A stretch of DNA of 64,000 nucleotides from Caldicellulosiruptor kronotskyensis 2002. GTDB lineage: Bacteria > Bacillota > Thermoanaerobacteria > Caldicellulosiruptorales > Caldicellulosiruptoraceae. Both the position numbers and the translations under genes were made by a program. Every line of letters starts with the position of its first letter. Position 1 is the first letter of the stretch. Below are positions 34,938 to 44,734 of this stretch, one piece after another. The notes under the pieces were generated by a model. The model was given only the letters and a program-made list of their open reading frames with translations, was not told where the DNA came from and did no database searches. The stretch covers positions 1,978,501-2,042,500 of the forward strand of contig NC_014720.1 of the NCBI RefSeq assembly GCF_000166775.1, written 5' to 3'.

Positions 34938-37900
34938 TTACTCGTCTATATCATCTATCTCGCCCTGGTCGTCTTCTTGTGTTGCATTCATCAAATCCTC
35001 ATAAAACTTTTCCTTGTCGTCTTCTTTATCCTCCTCTATTTCATCGCCGCCTATCTCAAAAGCTCCAAGCCCTTGTGGCTGCTCATCTTCATCAACAGAC
35101 TCTTTTAGCTCAATCTCCTCATTATTCTCAGACAAGAGCTTTACATCCAGACACAAGCTTTGAAGCTCTTTTACAAGTACCTTGAAAGATTCGGGGATTC
35201 CTGGTTCTGGAATATTTTCTCCTTTTACTATCGCTTCATATGTCTTGACTCTTCCTGTTACATCGTCTGATTTTACAGTCAAAAGCTCTTGTAGAGTATA
35301 TGCCGCACCGTATGCTTCAAGTGCCCAAACCTCCATCTCGCCAAATCGCTGACCGCCAAACTGAGCTTTACCGCCAAGCGGCTGTTGAGTAACAAGTGAA
35401 TACGGTCCTGTTGAACGTGCGTGAATCTTATCGTCAACAAGGTGCACAAGCTTTAGCATGTACATATACCCAACAGTTACTTCATTGTCAAATGGTTCAC
35501 CTGTTCTGCCATCATACAGAATTGTCTTACCTGTAGGATTTAATCCTGCAAGTTTTAATGCTTCTTCAATATCTTCCTCTTTTGCACCGTCAAAAACAGG
35601 AGTTGCAACTTTCCATCCAAGCGCTTTTGCCGCATATCCAAGGTGTGTTTCCAAAATCTGACCAATGTTCATACGCGACGGCACACCAAGAGGATTTAGA
35701 ACTATGTCAACAGGTGTACCATCAGGTAAAAAAGGCATATCTTCAACAGGAAGAATTCTTGAAATAACACCTTTGTTACCATGGCGGCCTGCCATCTTGT
35801 CACCAACTGAGATTTTTCTTTTTTGAGCAACATAAACTCTCACAAGCTGGTTTACGCCAGGTGGAAGTTCATCTCCTTTGTCGCGCGAAAATACTTTTAC
35901 ATCTACAACTATTCCGCCTTCGCCATGTGGTACTCTCAATGAAGTATCTCTTGTTTCTCTTGCCTTTTCACCAAATATAGCACGAAGCAATCTCTCTTCT
36001 GCAGTAAGCTCTGTCTCACCTTTGGGAGTAACTTTCCCAACCAAAATATCACCACTTTTTACTTCGGCACCGATTCTTATAATTCCTCTCTCATCCAAAT
36101 CCTTTATTGCATCTTCGCCAACATTTGGAATATCTCTTGTTATCTCCTCAGGTCCAAGTTTTGTATCTCTTGCCTCACACTCATATTCTTCTATGTGAAT
36201 AGAGGTATAAACATCTTCTTTTACAAGCCTTTCTGAAATCAAGATAGCGTCCTCGTAGTTGTACCCTTCCCATGGCATGAAAGCAACAAGGACGTTTTTG
36301 CCAAGCGCAAGTTCACCATGGTCTGTGGAAGGTCCGTCTGCAATAACCTCTCCAGCTTTAACCTCTTGTCCTTTTCTTACAATTGGTCTTTGGTTAAAAC
36401 ATGTCCCCTGGTTTGTCCTTTTGAACTTCAAAAGATGATATACATCTTTTGTTCCATCATTGTTTCTTATAACAATCTCATCAGCAGATACCTTTTCAAC
36501 AACACCATCTTTCTTTGCAAGAATACATACACCAGAGTCAACCGCAGCCCTGTATTCAACTCCTGTTCCAATTATCGGAGACTCTGTCATCAAAAGTGGC
36601 ACTGCCTGGCGCTGCATGTTAGAACCCATAAGTGCCCTGTTTGCGTCGTCGTTTTCTAAAAACGGAATAAGTGATGTTGAAACTGATACAATCTGTTTAG
36701 GTGATATATCTATAAGGTCAACCTCATGTTTGTCAACTTCTATAATTTCCTCGCCAAACCTTACTGTAACCCTCTGGTTTATAAACCTTCCCTCTTCGTC
36801 AACAGGTTCTGTTGCCTGAGCAATCTTGTAAGTGTCTTCCTCATCAGCTGTAAGATACACAACCTCGTTTGTCACCCTTGCTTCTTTCTTGTCCACCTTT
36901 CTGTAAGGTGTCTCTAAAAATCCGTACTCGTTAACCCTTGCATATGTTGCTAAAGAAGTAATAAGACCAATGTTTGGCCCTTCTGGCGTCTCGATAGGGC
37001 ACATCCTTCCATAATGAGAATGATGTACGTCCCTGACCTCAAACCCAGCTCTGTCTCTGGAAAGTCCACCTGGTCCCAAAGCAGAAAGCCTTCTCTTGTT
37101 TGTAAGTGCTGCAAGTGGATTTACCTGGTCCATAAATTGTGATAGTGGGCTTGAACCAAAAAACTCCTTGATAGCTGCTGTAACCGGTCTTATGTTTATT
37201 AGCGTCTGAGGAGTTACAGTATCAATATCGTGTATGTTCATTCTCTCCCGAATAACTCTTTCCATTCGTGCAAGACCAATTCTAAACTGGTTTTGTAAAA
37301 GTTCGCCTACAGCTCTGACCCTTCTGTTGCCCAAATGGTCAATATCATCAGTTGTACCTATGCCATATTTGAGACCCAAAAAGTAGCTTGTTGCTGCAAA
37401 TATATCATCTATTGTAAGGCAATATGGAACAAGTTCTCTCTCTCTTTCTCTTATGAGTCTTTTAATCTCAAGAACATCATTTGTAGTATTAAGAATATCA
37501 TCCAAAACAGGCTTATAAACAAGTTCTTTTATGTGAAGGTCAGACACATCAAATTCTACATATCTGTCAAGTTTTACTGTGTTGTTCCCCACAACCTTAA
37601 ATGGTCTCTCTTCATCTGCATAAACCCATACCTCGTTAATGCCAGCATCTTGAATTTGAGTAGCAATCTCTCTTGTAATCAGTTCTCCTTCTTTTACTAA
37701 TATCTCTCCAGTCTTGGGATCAACTACATCCTGAGCTGCTCTTTTATTGAAAATTCTCTTCCATAACGACAATTTTTTATTGAATTTATATCTTCCCACT
37801 TTTGCTAAATCATACCTTCTTGGGTCAAAGAACATATTATAAAGAAGGTTTCGAGCATTCTCAACATTTGGTGGCTCACCAGGTCTAAGTCTTCTATATA

Positions 37901-38624
37901 CCTCTAAAAGTGCATTCTCAACTGGATTTCCAAGCTCACCTTTATTTGCTTCTTTCTCAAGCGAAGCTTTCAGTCTCTCATCCTCACCAAACTTTTCAAA
38001 TATCATCTGCTGATTGTAAAGACCAAAAGCCTTCAAAAGGGTTGTGAGAGAAACTTTTCTCGTCCTGTCAAGTCTGACAGACAATAGCTCGCTTGTATCA
38101 GTTTCAAATTCAAGCCATGCACCCCTGTTTGGAATAAGAGTTCCTGAAAATATCTTTCTTCCCTGTTTATCAATGGAAGATGCAAAGTAACATCCAGGTG
38201 AACGGATAAGCTGGCTTACAATTACTCTTTCCGCACCGTTGATAATAAATGTTCCAGTTTCAGTCATAATTGGAAATTCGCCCATATAAATGTCCTGTTC
38301 TTTTATCTCACCTGTTTCTTTGTTTATAAGTCTTACCTTTACCTTTAAAGGTCTTGCATATGTGGCGTCTCTTTCCTTACATTCTTGTTCAGAATACTTA
38401 GGTGGTCCGTCAAAATAATAGTCTACAAACTCCAAAAGCAAAGTCTCACTGTAATCTTTAATCGGAGATATTTCTCTTAAAACCTCTCTCAGCCCTTCAT
38501 CTAAGAACCATTGAAATGATTTTTTCTGGATTTCCAAAAGATATGGCAAATCCAGAACTTCCTTAACCTTACCATAACTCATTCTTTGAACTTTGCCATA
38601 TTGCACAGGACGAGGTAGTGCCAA
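34938..38624 (-). CDS. rpoB: RNA polymerase beta subunit
   Basis: 1228 aa, standard Firmicute size. The rifampicin region reads [65 protein letters not shown] with no resistance-type change seen in the key residues Q, D, H, R and S. The C-terminal [38 protein letters not shown] is present, then an acidic tail (DEDEQ.., EEDKEDDKE). The start is TTG at 38624, six bases after GAGGTG. Transcribed from its own promoter. Confidence 0.97.
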   Translation of the reverse strand: MALPRPVQYGKVQRMSYGKVKEVLDLPYLLEIQKKSFQWFLDEGLREVLREISPIKDYSETLLLEFVDYYFDGPPKYSEQECKERDATYARPLKVKVRLINKETGEIKEQDIYMGEFPIMTETGTFIINGAERVIVSQLIRSPGCYFASSIDKQGRKIFSGTLIPNRGAWLEFETDTSELLSVRLDRTRKVSLTTLLKAFGLYNQQMIFEKFGEDERLKASLEKEANKGELGNPVENALLEVYRRLRPGEPPNVENARNLLYNMFFDPRRYDLAKVGRYKFNKKLSLWKRIFNKRAAQDVVDPKTGEILVKEGELITREIATQIQDAGINEVWVYADEERPFKVVGNNTVKLDRYVEFDVSDLHIKELVYKPVLDDILNTTNDVLEIKRLIRERERELVPYCLTIDDIFAATSYFLGLKYGIGTTDDIDHLGNRRVRAVGELLQNQFRIGLARMERVIRERMNIHDIDTVTPQTLINIRPVTAAIKEFFGSSPLSQFMDQVNPLAALTNKRRLSALGPGGLSRDRAGFEVRDVHHSHYGRMCPIETPEGPNIGLITSLATYARVNEYGFLETPYRKVDKKEARVTNEVVYLTADEEDTYKIAQATEPVDEEGRFINQRVTVRFGEEIIEVDKHEVDLIDISPKQIVSVSTSLIPFLENDDANRALMGSNMQRQAVPLLMTESPIIGTGVEYRAAVDSGVCILAKKDGVVEKVSADEIVIRNNDGTKDVYHLLKFKRTNQGTCFNQRPIVRKGQEVKAGEVIADGPSTDHGELALGKNVLVAFMPWEGYNYEDAILISERLVKEDVYTSIHIEEYECEARDTKLGPEEITRDIPNVGEDAIKDLDERGIIRIGAEVKSGDILVGKVTPKGETELTAEERLLRAIFGEKARETRDTSLRVPHGEGGIVVDVKVFSRDKGDELPPGVNQLVRVYVAQKRKISVGDKMAGRHGNKGVISRILPVEDMPFLPDGTPVDIVLNPLGVPSRMNIGQILETHLGYAAKALGWKVATPVFDGAKEEDIEEALKLAGLNPTGKTILYDGRTGEPFDNEVTVGYMYMLKLVHLVDDKIHARSTGPYSLVTQQPLGGKAQFGGQRFGEMEVWALEAYGAAYTLQELLTVKSDDVTGRVKTYEAIVKGENIPEPGIPESFKVLVKELQSLCLDVKLLSENNEEIELKESVDEDEQPQGLGAFEIGGDEIEEDKEDDKEKFYEDLMNATQEDDQGEIDDIDE

Positions 38625-38769
38625 CTATATCACCTCTTAAAAAATTTCCTTATCTTTATTATTGTTTCCTTAAAAATACAATCTATTCTTGAAAGCCTCA
38701 GCATATCTCAGCTTTTATCGGAATAGTCCAAGTTGAAAGGAAGTTATACCCATATTAACGCATTTTGTT

Positions 38770-38798
38770 ATTATAACATAAGCACTCTTTTGTGTCAA
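38770..38798 (-). promoter_or_regulatory. Sigma-A promoter of rpoBC
   Basis: Minus strand TTGACA (38798-38793), 17-bp spacer, TATAAT (38775-38770): both hexamers perfect. Expected start near 38763, giving a ~140-base leader to the rpoB TTG. The leader has no clear T-box, protein-binding or riboswitch structure. Confidence 0.92.
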
Positions 38799-38827
38799 TG
38801 AAGTGAATAAAATTTTCTGTCCAAGTT

Positions 38828-38879
38828 TTAAAAAATAAAGATGACCACTTGCTCAATAACTTTTTTAAGTGGTCATCTT
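38828..38879 (-). terminator. Terminator after cheB
   Basis: AAGATGACCACTT and AAGTGGTCATCTT (minus strand 38879-38867 with 38850-38838), followed by TTATTTTTT. It isolates cheB from rpoB; on the plus strand the stem is also followed by T residues. Confidence 0.85.
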
Positions 38880-38909
38880 TTTTGAGAATTGTTAATTTCT
38901 TTAAAACCT

Positions 38910-39950
38910 TCATACTCTATTTAAAAGATCAACAATCTGGTCAGGGTTTAAAACAAGCTCAATCGCTCCCTTTTCAATGGCTGCCTTTGGCATTCCAAAA
39001 ACCACACAACTCTTTTCATCCTGTGCAATTGTGAGCGCCCCTTTTTTTCTCATCTCTAAAATCCCGTCACTCCCATCAGAACCCATCCCAGTCATCACAA
39101 TTCCAACAGAAGCTCTTCCACAGGCTTCTGCAATTGAACTGAAAAGAATGTCTGCCGAAGGTTTGTGGCTTTTTATTTTCTCAAGGTCAAGCACCCGTGT
39201 ATAGAGCTTTCCATTCATTTCTTCCACCGCTAAATGATAACCACCTTTAGCAATGTAGATGCAACCACCATTTATCTCTTCATTATCAGAAACTTCTTTT
39301 ATACATTTTGATGTAATGGCAGCAAGTCTGTCAGCAAATGGTTTTGTGAAGTTGGGTGGCATATGCTGAACTACAAGAATAGGAATAGGAAAATCTTTTT
39401 TCAGTGACTTAAACATCCTTTCTAAAACTGGTGGACCACCTGTGGATATACCTATACCGATAACCCTTGCCAACCTTACCCTCTCAACAATACTCTCTTC
39501 CAGTAAAATTTTCCCTTCAACAGCAGCTGGAAGTCCATAGACTTTTGATGTGTCTTCCTTTTTACACTCTTCGCACACCGCAGTAAGTTTTTTGATTAGC
39601 TCATACTTGAACTCTTCAAGTTCTTCTTCAGAAGACGGCTTTAAAATATAATCGAAAGCACCTGCTGACAATGCCTCAAATGTTGTATAAGCTCCTGGAC
39701 GTGTGTACGCACTTATCATCAAAATCTTTGTATCTGTTATCTCTTTTATCTTTTTTATAAGCTCAACGCCGTTCATATATGGCATTTCATAGTCAATTGT
39801 TATCACATCAAACTTGAACTTTCTAACTTTGTCAAGTGCAATGAGAGGAGTCTGAGCAACTGTAACAACAAATTTTCCAGTACTCTCCAAAACCGATTTT
39901 ATGAGCTGTCTCATAAACGCTGAATCGTCAACAACCAATATCTTGTACAT
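38910..39950 (-). CDS. cheB: Chemotaxis response regulator methylesterase CheB
   Basis: 346 aa. The N-terminal receiver domain has the DD pair in ILVVDDSAFMRQL, phospho-acceptor D53 (ITIDYEMPYMNG), ISAY (Ser/Thr position) and the lysine of YILKPSS. The CheB esterase domain has the catalytic Ser in GISTGGPP, His in VVQHMPPNF and Asp in MTGMGSDGSDG. The ATG at 39950 has GGTGA upstream and starts at the receiver's first strand; the longer frame adds no domain. CheB removes methyl groups added by CheR; no receptor gene adjoins. Confidence 0.94.
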   Translation of the reverse strand: MYKILVVDDSAFMRQLIKSVLESTGKFVVTVAQTPLIALDKVRKFKFDVITIDYEMPYMNGVELIKKIKEITDTKILMISAYTRPGAYTTFEALSAGAFDYILKPSSEEELEEFKYELIKKLTAVCEECKKEDTSKVYGLPAAVEGKILLEESIVERVRLARVIGIGISTGGPPVLERMFKSLKKDFPIPILVVQHMPPNFTKPFADRLAAITSKCIKEVSDNEEINGGCIYIAKGGYHLAVEEMNGKLYTRVLDLEKIKSHKPSADILFSSIAEACGRASVGIVMTGMGSDGSDGILEMRKKGALTIAQDEKSCVVFGMPKAAIEKGAIELVLNPDQIVDLLNRV

Positions 39951-40023
39951 AAACTCATCACCAATACAATCATTTTTCATTAATATTTATTCCCAAAATT
40001 GCTGGTATCAAAACAAAAAATTC

Positions 40024-41241
40024 TCAAAAGCTTTGTACAACCTCATCTGTCAAGCCTAAAAATTCATACAAATGTAGTATAGTAAACCTTTCTCTAATAT
40101 TTGGTGCGCACATAAATGACATCTTAAAAAGATTCTCATCTATACCAATCTCCCAATAATTCATGGGTATTTTAAGTTTTTTGTAAGCATCAACCAACTC
40201 ACCATACACACCGATTGCATCTCTTATCAAGTCATCTATACTCTCTTTCTTTTCAACAAGCCTGTTTATCACATTACTCCTAAATTCTTTATCATTTAAC
40301 TTGTTTACTCTTCCAATATTTTGCTTTATTATACTTTCAAAAGTTGGTTGAAATCCTCTCTTTATCATATCTTCCCACGCTTTAGTATCTACTTTATATT
40401 CTTTCCTTTCAATAATTCTGGATTTATCAAGATTTAAAAAGTGCTCATAAAACCTTAGCACATAAAGGGTTGCAAGTCCAACTTTCATCCCATGATAAGT
40501 TTTTACTTTGTGATATTCCCAAAAATGAGAAAGATGGTGTTCACTGCCTGACGCAGGCCGAGATGAGTTAACTCTTGACATCATGAGCCCAGATGTTATC
40601 AGTCCTTCTAATAAATTCTTGTAAAAGTGGTTTTCGCCCACTGATTTCAAAGTTTTTAGATATGTATCTTTCACAATCTGTAAAACTTCTAAGTCTATCA
40701 TTTCATCAAAGATAATATGCGAAAGTTGCCAATCAAGAAGAGCAGTTATCTTACCCATCAAATCTCCAAATCCAGCTTTTTTTAAAATTTCAGGTGAATT
40801 CACTATCACCTCCATATCCACAAAGATAGCTGCTGGCGATGATGCCAAGACTGTTGTTTTCAAACCATTTATAGTAAGTGCTGCAACAGAAGAAGCAAAC
40901 CCATCCATAGAAGCAGCTGTAGGGAATAAAACAAACGGGGTTTTGAACTTGTATGCTGTATACCGTGTAATATCAGAAATTGTTCCACTACCTACTCCAA
41001 CAAATATATCTGTTTGTTCTATCTCAAACAAAATCCTTCCAAGCGAATACTCATCTGCCACACAATCTGGCTCAAAACACACAATCTTATACTTAATATT
41101 AGTTTTTTCGACTGCTTCCCTGACTTTATTGACACACACATCAAGTGTATTTTTATCGCATATAATTAACAAAGACTTATATCCATTTTTGTTTATAAAC
41201 CTTAAAAAAGACTCATATGGCTCTTGCCATATAATTTCCAT
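40024..41241 (-). CDS. Glycerol-1-phosphate dehydrogenase-like (EgsA/AraM family)
   Basis: 405 aa NAD(P)-dependent enzyme of the iron-containing alcohol dehydrogenase fold. Motifs match AraM/EgsA: GVGSGTISDITRYTAYKFKTPFVLFPTAASMDGFASSVAAL (nucleotide binding), FGDLMGKITALLDWQL (metal Asp), SGSEHHLSHFWE (first His) and KTYHGMKVGLATL (second His). It converts dihydroxyacetone phosphate to sn-glycerol-1-phosphate. In Bacillus the product feeds heptaprenylglyceryl phosphate synthesis; in other bacteria the use is unclear. It precedes cheB by ~70 bp. Confidence 0.88.
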   Translation of the reverse strand: MEIIWQEPYESFLRFINKNGYKSLLIICDKNTLDVCVNKVREAVEKTNIKYKIVCFEPDCVADEYSLGRILFEIEQTDIFVGVGSGTISDITRYTAYKFKTPFVLFPTAASMDGFASSVAALTINGLKTTVLASSPAAIFVDMEVIVNSPEILKKAGFGDLMGKITALLDWQLSHIIFDEMIDLEVLQIVKDTYLKTLKSVGENHFYKNLLEGLITSGLMMSRVNSSRPASGSEHHLSHFWEYHKVKTYHGMKVGLATLYVLRFYEHFLNLDKSRIIERKEYKVDTKAWEDMIKRGFQPTFESIIKQNIGRVNKLNDKEFRSNVINRLVEKKESIDDLIRDAIGVYGELVDAYKKLKIPMNYWEIGIDENLFKMSFMCAPNIRERFTILHLYEFLGLTDEVVQSF

Positions 41242-41283
41242 ATCGGTCGCCCCTTTTCAAAAATTAATGTATATAACAGAATG

Positions 41284-41356
41284 AATTTAAAAAGGCTGCC
41301 ACATTAAACAACCCGTTTAATATCAATTAATAATATTCTGGCAGCCTTTTTAAATT
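41284..41356 (-). terminator. Terminator after thrS
   Basis: A perfect 18-bp stem AATTTAAAAAGGCTGCCA/TGGCAGCCTTTTTAAATT (minus strand 41356-41339 with 41301-41284) starts one base after the thrS stop codon. GCTGCCA gives the GC core, and the closing TTTTT provides the tract. Confidence 0.9.
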
Positions 41357-41357
41357 T

Positions 41358-43277
41358 TCATTCTAAAGCCTTTTTCTCCACCTTATCTTTAACCATTGAA
41401 ACAAATTCATCAATGGTAAACGAACCTAAATCTCCTTTTTTTCTATCTCGTACTGCTATAGTATTATCTCTTTGTTCTTTTTCGCCTACAATCACCATGT
41501 ATGGTATCTTTTGTAATTGAGCATCTCGTATTTTATACCCTACAGTTTCTGACCTAAAATCTTCTTCAACTCTGAATCCATTTTCCTTTAATATTTGGGA
41601 TATTTTAGCTGCATAATCATTGAAATTATCAGATACAGGTATTATTCTTATTTGAGTTGGTGCTAACCACACCGGAAATGCACCAGCAAAGTGTTCAGTA
41701 AGTATTGCAATAAATCTCTCTATGCTGCCAAAGACTACTCTGTGTAGCATTACTGGCCTATGTTTAGCACCATCTTCACCTATATAATATAAGTCAAACC
41801 TTTCTGGCATTTGAAAATCAAGTTGAATTGTCGCACACTGCCACGTTCTTTTTAAACTGTCTTCAAGATGAAAATCAATCTTAGGACCATAAAAAGCTCC
41901 ATCACCTTCATTTATCTTATAATCTATACCTACTTCCTCTAAAGCTTCTTTTAGGGCAGTTTCAGCCATATTCCATTGCTCATCTGTTCCCATTGAATTT
42001 TCAGGCCTTGTTGAAAGTTCAACATGATATTTGAAACCAAATACACTATAAAAATAATCAATAAGATCAATTACACCTTTTATTTCATCTTTTATCTGTG
42101 AAGGTAACATAAATATATGAGCATCGTCTTGTGTAAAACATCTTACTCTCATAAGCCCGTGTAATACACCAGATAGCTCATGTCTGTGAACAAGCCCAAG
42201 TTCACACAGTCGCTCAGGAAGTTCCCTGTATGAATGTGATTTTCTTTTATAAACCAATATGCTGCCCGGACAGTTCATAGGTTTTATTGCAAACTCCTGA
42301 TCATCTATTTTGGTAAAATACATATTACCTTTATAATGATCCCAATGTCCAGATTGAACCCAAAGGTCTTTTGTTAACATTATAGGAGTTTTTATTTCCT
42401 GATAACCTCTTTTTTTATGTTCTTCTCTCCAAAAGTCTTCTAATATGTTTCTTATAATCATTCCTTTGGGTAAAAAGAAAGGAAATCCTGGTCCTTCCTC
42501 AAAAATATCAAATAAATCAAGTTCTCTTCCAAGCTTTCTATGATCTCTTTTCTTTGCTTCTTCAAGCATTGTAAGATATTCATCAAGTTGCGACTTTTTC
42601 TCGTAAGATATTCCATAGATTCTTTGAAGCATCTTATTTTTTGAATTTCCACGCCAATAAGCACCTGCTACAGAGAGCAATTTGAATGCTTTTACCCTTC
42701 CTGTTGAAGGAAGATGCGGACCTGTGCAAAGATCAACAAATTCACCTTGCTTATAAAAAGAAATAACTTCACCTTCTGGAATATCATTTATAAGTTCAAC
42801 TTTGTAGTTTTCTCCCCTTTGTTGCATAAGTTTTATTGCTTCTTCTCTTGAAAGTTCAAATCTCTCAATCTTTAAATCTTCTTTTATTATTTTTTGCATC
42901 TCTTCTTCAATCTTTTCTAAAATCTCCCTCGTAATTGACTCTTCAATATCAAAGTCGTAATAAAAACCATTGTCAATTGCAGGTCCTATGCCAAGCTTTA
43001 CTTTATCGCCAAAGAGCCTTTTGACAGCCTGAGCTAAAATATGAGACGTTGTGTGCCAATAAACCTTTTTACCCTCATCATTTGAAAATGTCACAACCTC
43101 AAAGCTGCAATCTTTTTGAAGAGAAGTCCACAAGTCCTTCAAAACACCATCTATCTTACACGCAACTGCTTCTTTGTAAAGTCTCATAGAGATTGTCTTT
43201 ATAAACTCCATAGCAGATATTCCTTTTTCTGCTTCTACTGCCTTCCCATCAGGAAGAGTTACAGTGATTTTGTCCAT
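41358..43277 (-). CDS. thrS: Threonyl-tRNA synthetase
   Basis: 639 aa, usual length. TGS domain ~1-60; editing domain with VYWHTTSHILAQAVKRLFG (HxxxH), VDLCTGPHLPSTGRVKAF; class II core with MNCPGSILVYKRKSHSYRELPERL (Zn Cys), HRHELSGVLHGLMRVRCFTQDDAHIF, and HRVVFGSIERFIAILTEHFAGAFPVWLAPTQ; anticodon domain to the end. The 51 bp before the start are too short for a T-box leader, unlike Bacillus thrS. GGAGG is ~13 bases from the ATG, a little long. Confidence 0.97.
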   Translation of the reverse strand: MDKITVTLPDGKAVEAEKGISAMEFIKTISMRLYKEAVACKIDGVLKDLWTSLQKDCSFEVVTFSNDEGKKVYWHTTSHILAQAVKRLFGDKVKLGIGPAIDNGFYYDFDIEESITREILEKIEEEMQKIIKEDLKIERFELSREEAIKLMQQRGENYKVELINDIPEGEVISFYKQGEFVDLCTGPHLPSTGRVKAFKLLSVAGAYWRGNSKNKMLQRIYGISYEKKSQLDEYLTMLEEAKKRDHRKLGRELDLFDIFEEGPGFPFFLPKGMIIRNILEDFWREEHKKRGYQEIKTPIMLTKDLWVQSGHWDHYKGNMYFTKIDDQEFAIKPMNCPGSILVYKRKSHSYRELPERLCELGLVHRHELSGVLHGLMRVRCFTQDDAHIFMLPSQIKDEIKGVIDLIDYFYSVFGFKYHVELSTRPENSMGTDEQWNMAETALKEALEEVGIDYKINEGDGAFYGPKIDFHLEDSLKRTWQCATIQLDFQMPERFDLYYIGEDGAKHRPVMLHRVVFGSIERFIAILTEHFAGAFPVWLAPTQIRIIPVSDNFNDYAAKISQILKENGFRVEEDFRSETVGYKIRDAQLQKIPYMVIVGEKEQRDNTIAVRDRKKGDLGSFTIDEFVSMVKDKVEKKALE

Positions 43278-43328
43278 TGTACCAGCAATGCCTCCTTTTG
43301 TGAAAAATAATATTTATTATTATTTTAT

Positions 43329-44714
43329 TTATATTTCCTTGTTTAGCAAAAGTTCTTTGAAATCACTAAACCATTTAGAGAAGACGGCCTGCGAAATTCC
43401 AAAAATTTTTGCTACTTCCTTTTGCTTTATCCTTTCTTTTTTCACGTGTTTCTTGAACACATACCAAACAATTGCAGCAATGGCTTGAATATTTAATCTT
43501 GGTTTTTCAAGCGGAAGATTTTTTAAAAGATTAAAGATAGTTTCTTGGTCTTTGTTAGTCAATTCTGTGTGCTGTTTTAAAATTTCTATAACTTTTTGTC
43601 TGTTTTCTTCGACAGTTTGAGAAAAATAATTGTCAATATGATTTTGGAGCTGTCTTTTAAACTCCTTTTCGTCCATGCCTTCCAAAAATTTAAAACCTGT
43701 TTCAAAATAATCTATAGTATCTTTTTCAAATGTCTTTATTACATTATCGACTTTCTTCAAAAAATAGTCAATCCTTATCTCAGGCATTTCAAAGTTCTTT
43801 TTTAAGTACTCCCAAATTTTTTTTGCTTTGAGATACTTGCGCATGTTGTAAAGGCTTATTGCTTCAATATGTTTAAAATATGGCTCTCTTGTGATCTCAA
43901 AAAGCTCGTTTGCACGCTGGGCAATTTCACTGTGCTGATTTAACTTGATAAGAGTGTCTAAAATCTTTATTTTATCTTTACTATCGTATGTTTTTATTTC
44001 CAATACCGCTTTTAAATGCCTTTTCATCTCTCTTTCTTTTCCTATGCTGCTGTAAAAAAATGCTAAGTTACAGTTTGCATATACATTGTACTTATCAATT
44101 TGAAGAACTTTTTTTGCTTCTTCAATCGCTCTTTGAACATCACCCATATAAAAATAAGCAAGTGAAAGGTTGTTCCTTGCAGCAAGGACGCTATCATCTT
44201 TTGCCAATATCATTTTAAAATATTTCATTGCATCTTCATATCTTCCACTTTCAAGAAGGAAATTTCCTCTCTCTAATAGTTTTGAATATTTTTCAATTTC
44301 TTTTTGTTCTTTTTCAAACTCTTCTTGGCTTTCAATAAAATCAATAAGGTCTTCTGCCGCCTCTTTAAACTCAATGTTGTTAGAAAGTTTTACATACCTC
44401 TTTAAAAAATTCTTTGCCTCCTTAAATTTGCCCATCTCAAAAAAATTGCACCCAAGCCCAAAAAGCGAATCATAAAACTCCGGGTTATCTTTTGTAAGCT
44501 CGCTCAAAAGCTTATTTGAAGTTTCAAAATCCCCAACCTGCGCTAAAAGTCCAGCAAGATTAAATTTTATCTCAACATTTTTATTATCAAGTTCAAGAGC
44601 TTTCATGAGCCTTTTTATGGCAAGATCCACTTCTCCCTTTTCGTAATGTTTAATCCCAATTTTAAAATACATTGACGATGTAGGATTGAGACTAATTACC
44701 TTTCCCTTGACCAT
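43329..44714 (-). CDS. TPR-repeat protein with TFIIB-like C-terminal helix-turn-helix
   Basis: 461 aa soluble protein. Residues ~15-230 contain about five TPR-like units (YFKIGIKHYEKGEVDLAIKRLMKALELD, LSLAYFYMGDVQRAIEEAKKVLQID and others). The helical middle ~230-400 has no recognised family. The last ~50 residues (IAAIVWYVFKKHVKKERIKQKEVAKIFGISQAVFSKWFSDFKELL) look like a cyclin-repeat/TFIIB-type helix-turn-helix: IKQKEVAKIFGIS then a basic aromatic helix. No signal peptide. I do not know its function; a DNA-binding protein-protein adaptor is one possibility. GAGGAG precedes the ATG. Confidence 0.75.
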   Translation of the reverse strand: MVKGKVISLNPTSSMYFKIGIKHYEKGEVDLAIKRLMKALELDNKNVEIKFNLAGLLAQVGDFETSNKLLSELTKDNPEFYDSLFGLGCNFFEMGKFKEAKNFLKRYVKLSNNIEFKEAAEDLIDFIESQEEFEKEQKEIEKYSKLLERGNFLLESGRYEDAMKYFKMILAKDDSVLAARNNLSLAYFYMGDVQRAIEEAKKVLQIDKYNVYANCNLAFFYSSIGKEREMKRHLKAVLEIKTYDSKDKIKILDTLIKLNQHSEIAQRANELFEITREPYFKHIEAISLYNMRKYLKAKKIWEYLKKNFEMPEIRIDYFLKKVDNVIKTFEKDTIDYFETGFKFLEGMDEKEFKRQLQNHIDNYFSQTVEENRQKVIEILKQHTELTNKDQETIFNLLKNLPLEKPRLNIQAIAAIVWYVFKKHVKKERIKQKEVAKIFGISQAVFSKWFSDFKELLLNKEI

Positions 44715-44734
44715 TTTTCATTACTCCTCTTTTT

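Noticed and set aside
38625-38769. Regulatory RNA in the rpoB leader
   Set aside because: No extended stem, terminator or known motif could be drawn; it looks like a plain 5' leader.
43278-43328. T-box leader before thrS
   Set aside because: The gap to the next gene is only 51 bp, far too short for a T-box; no specifier loop or T-box sequence is seen. The same holds for trpS.
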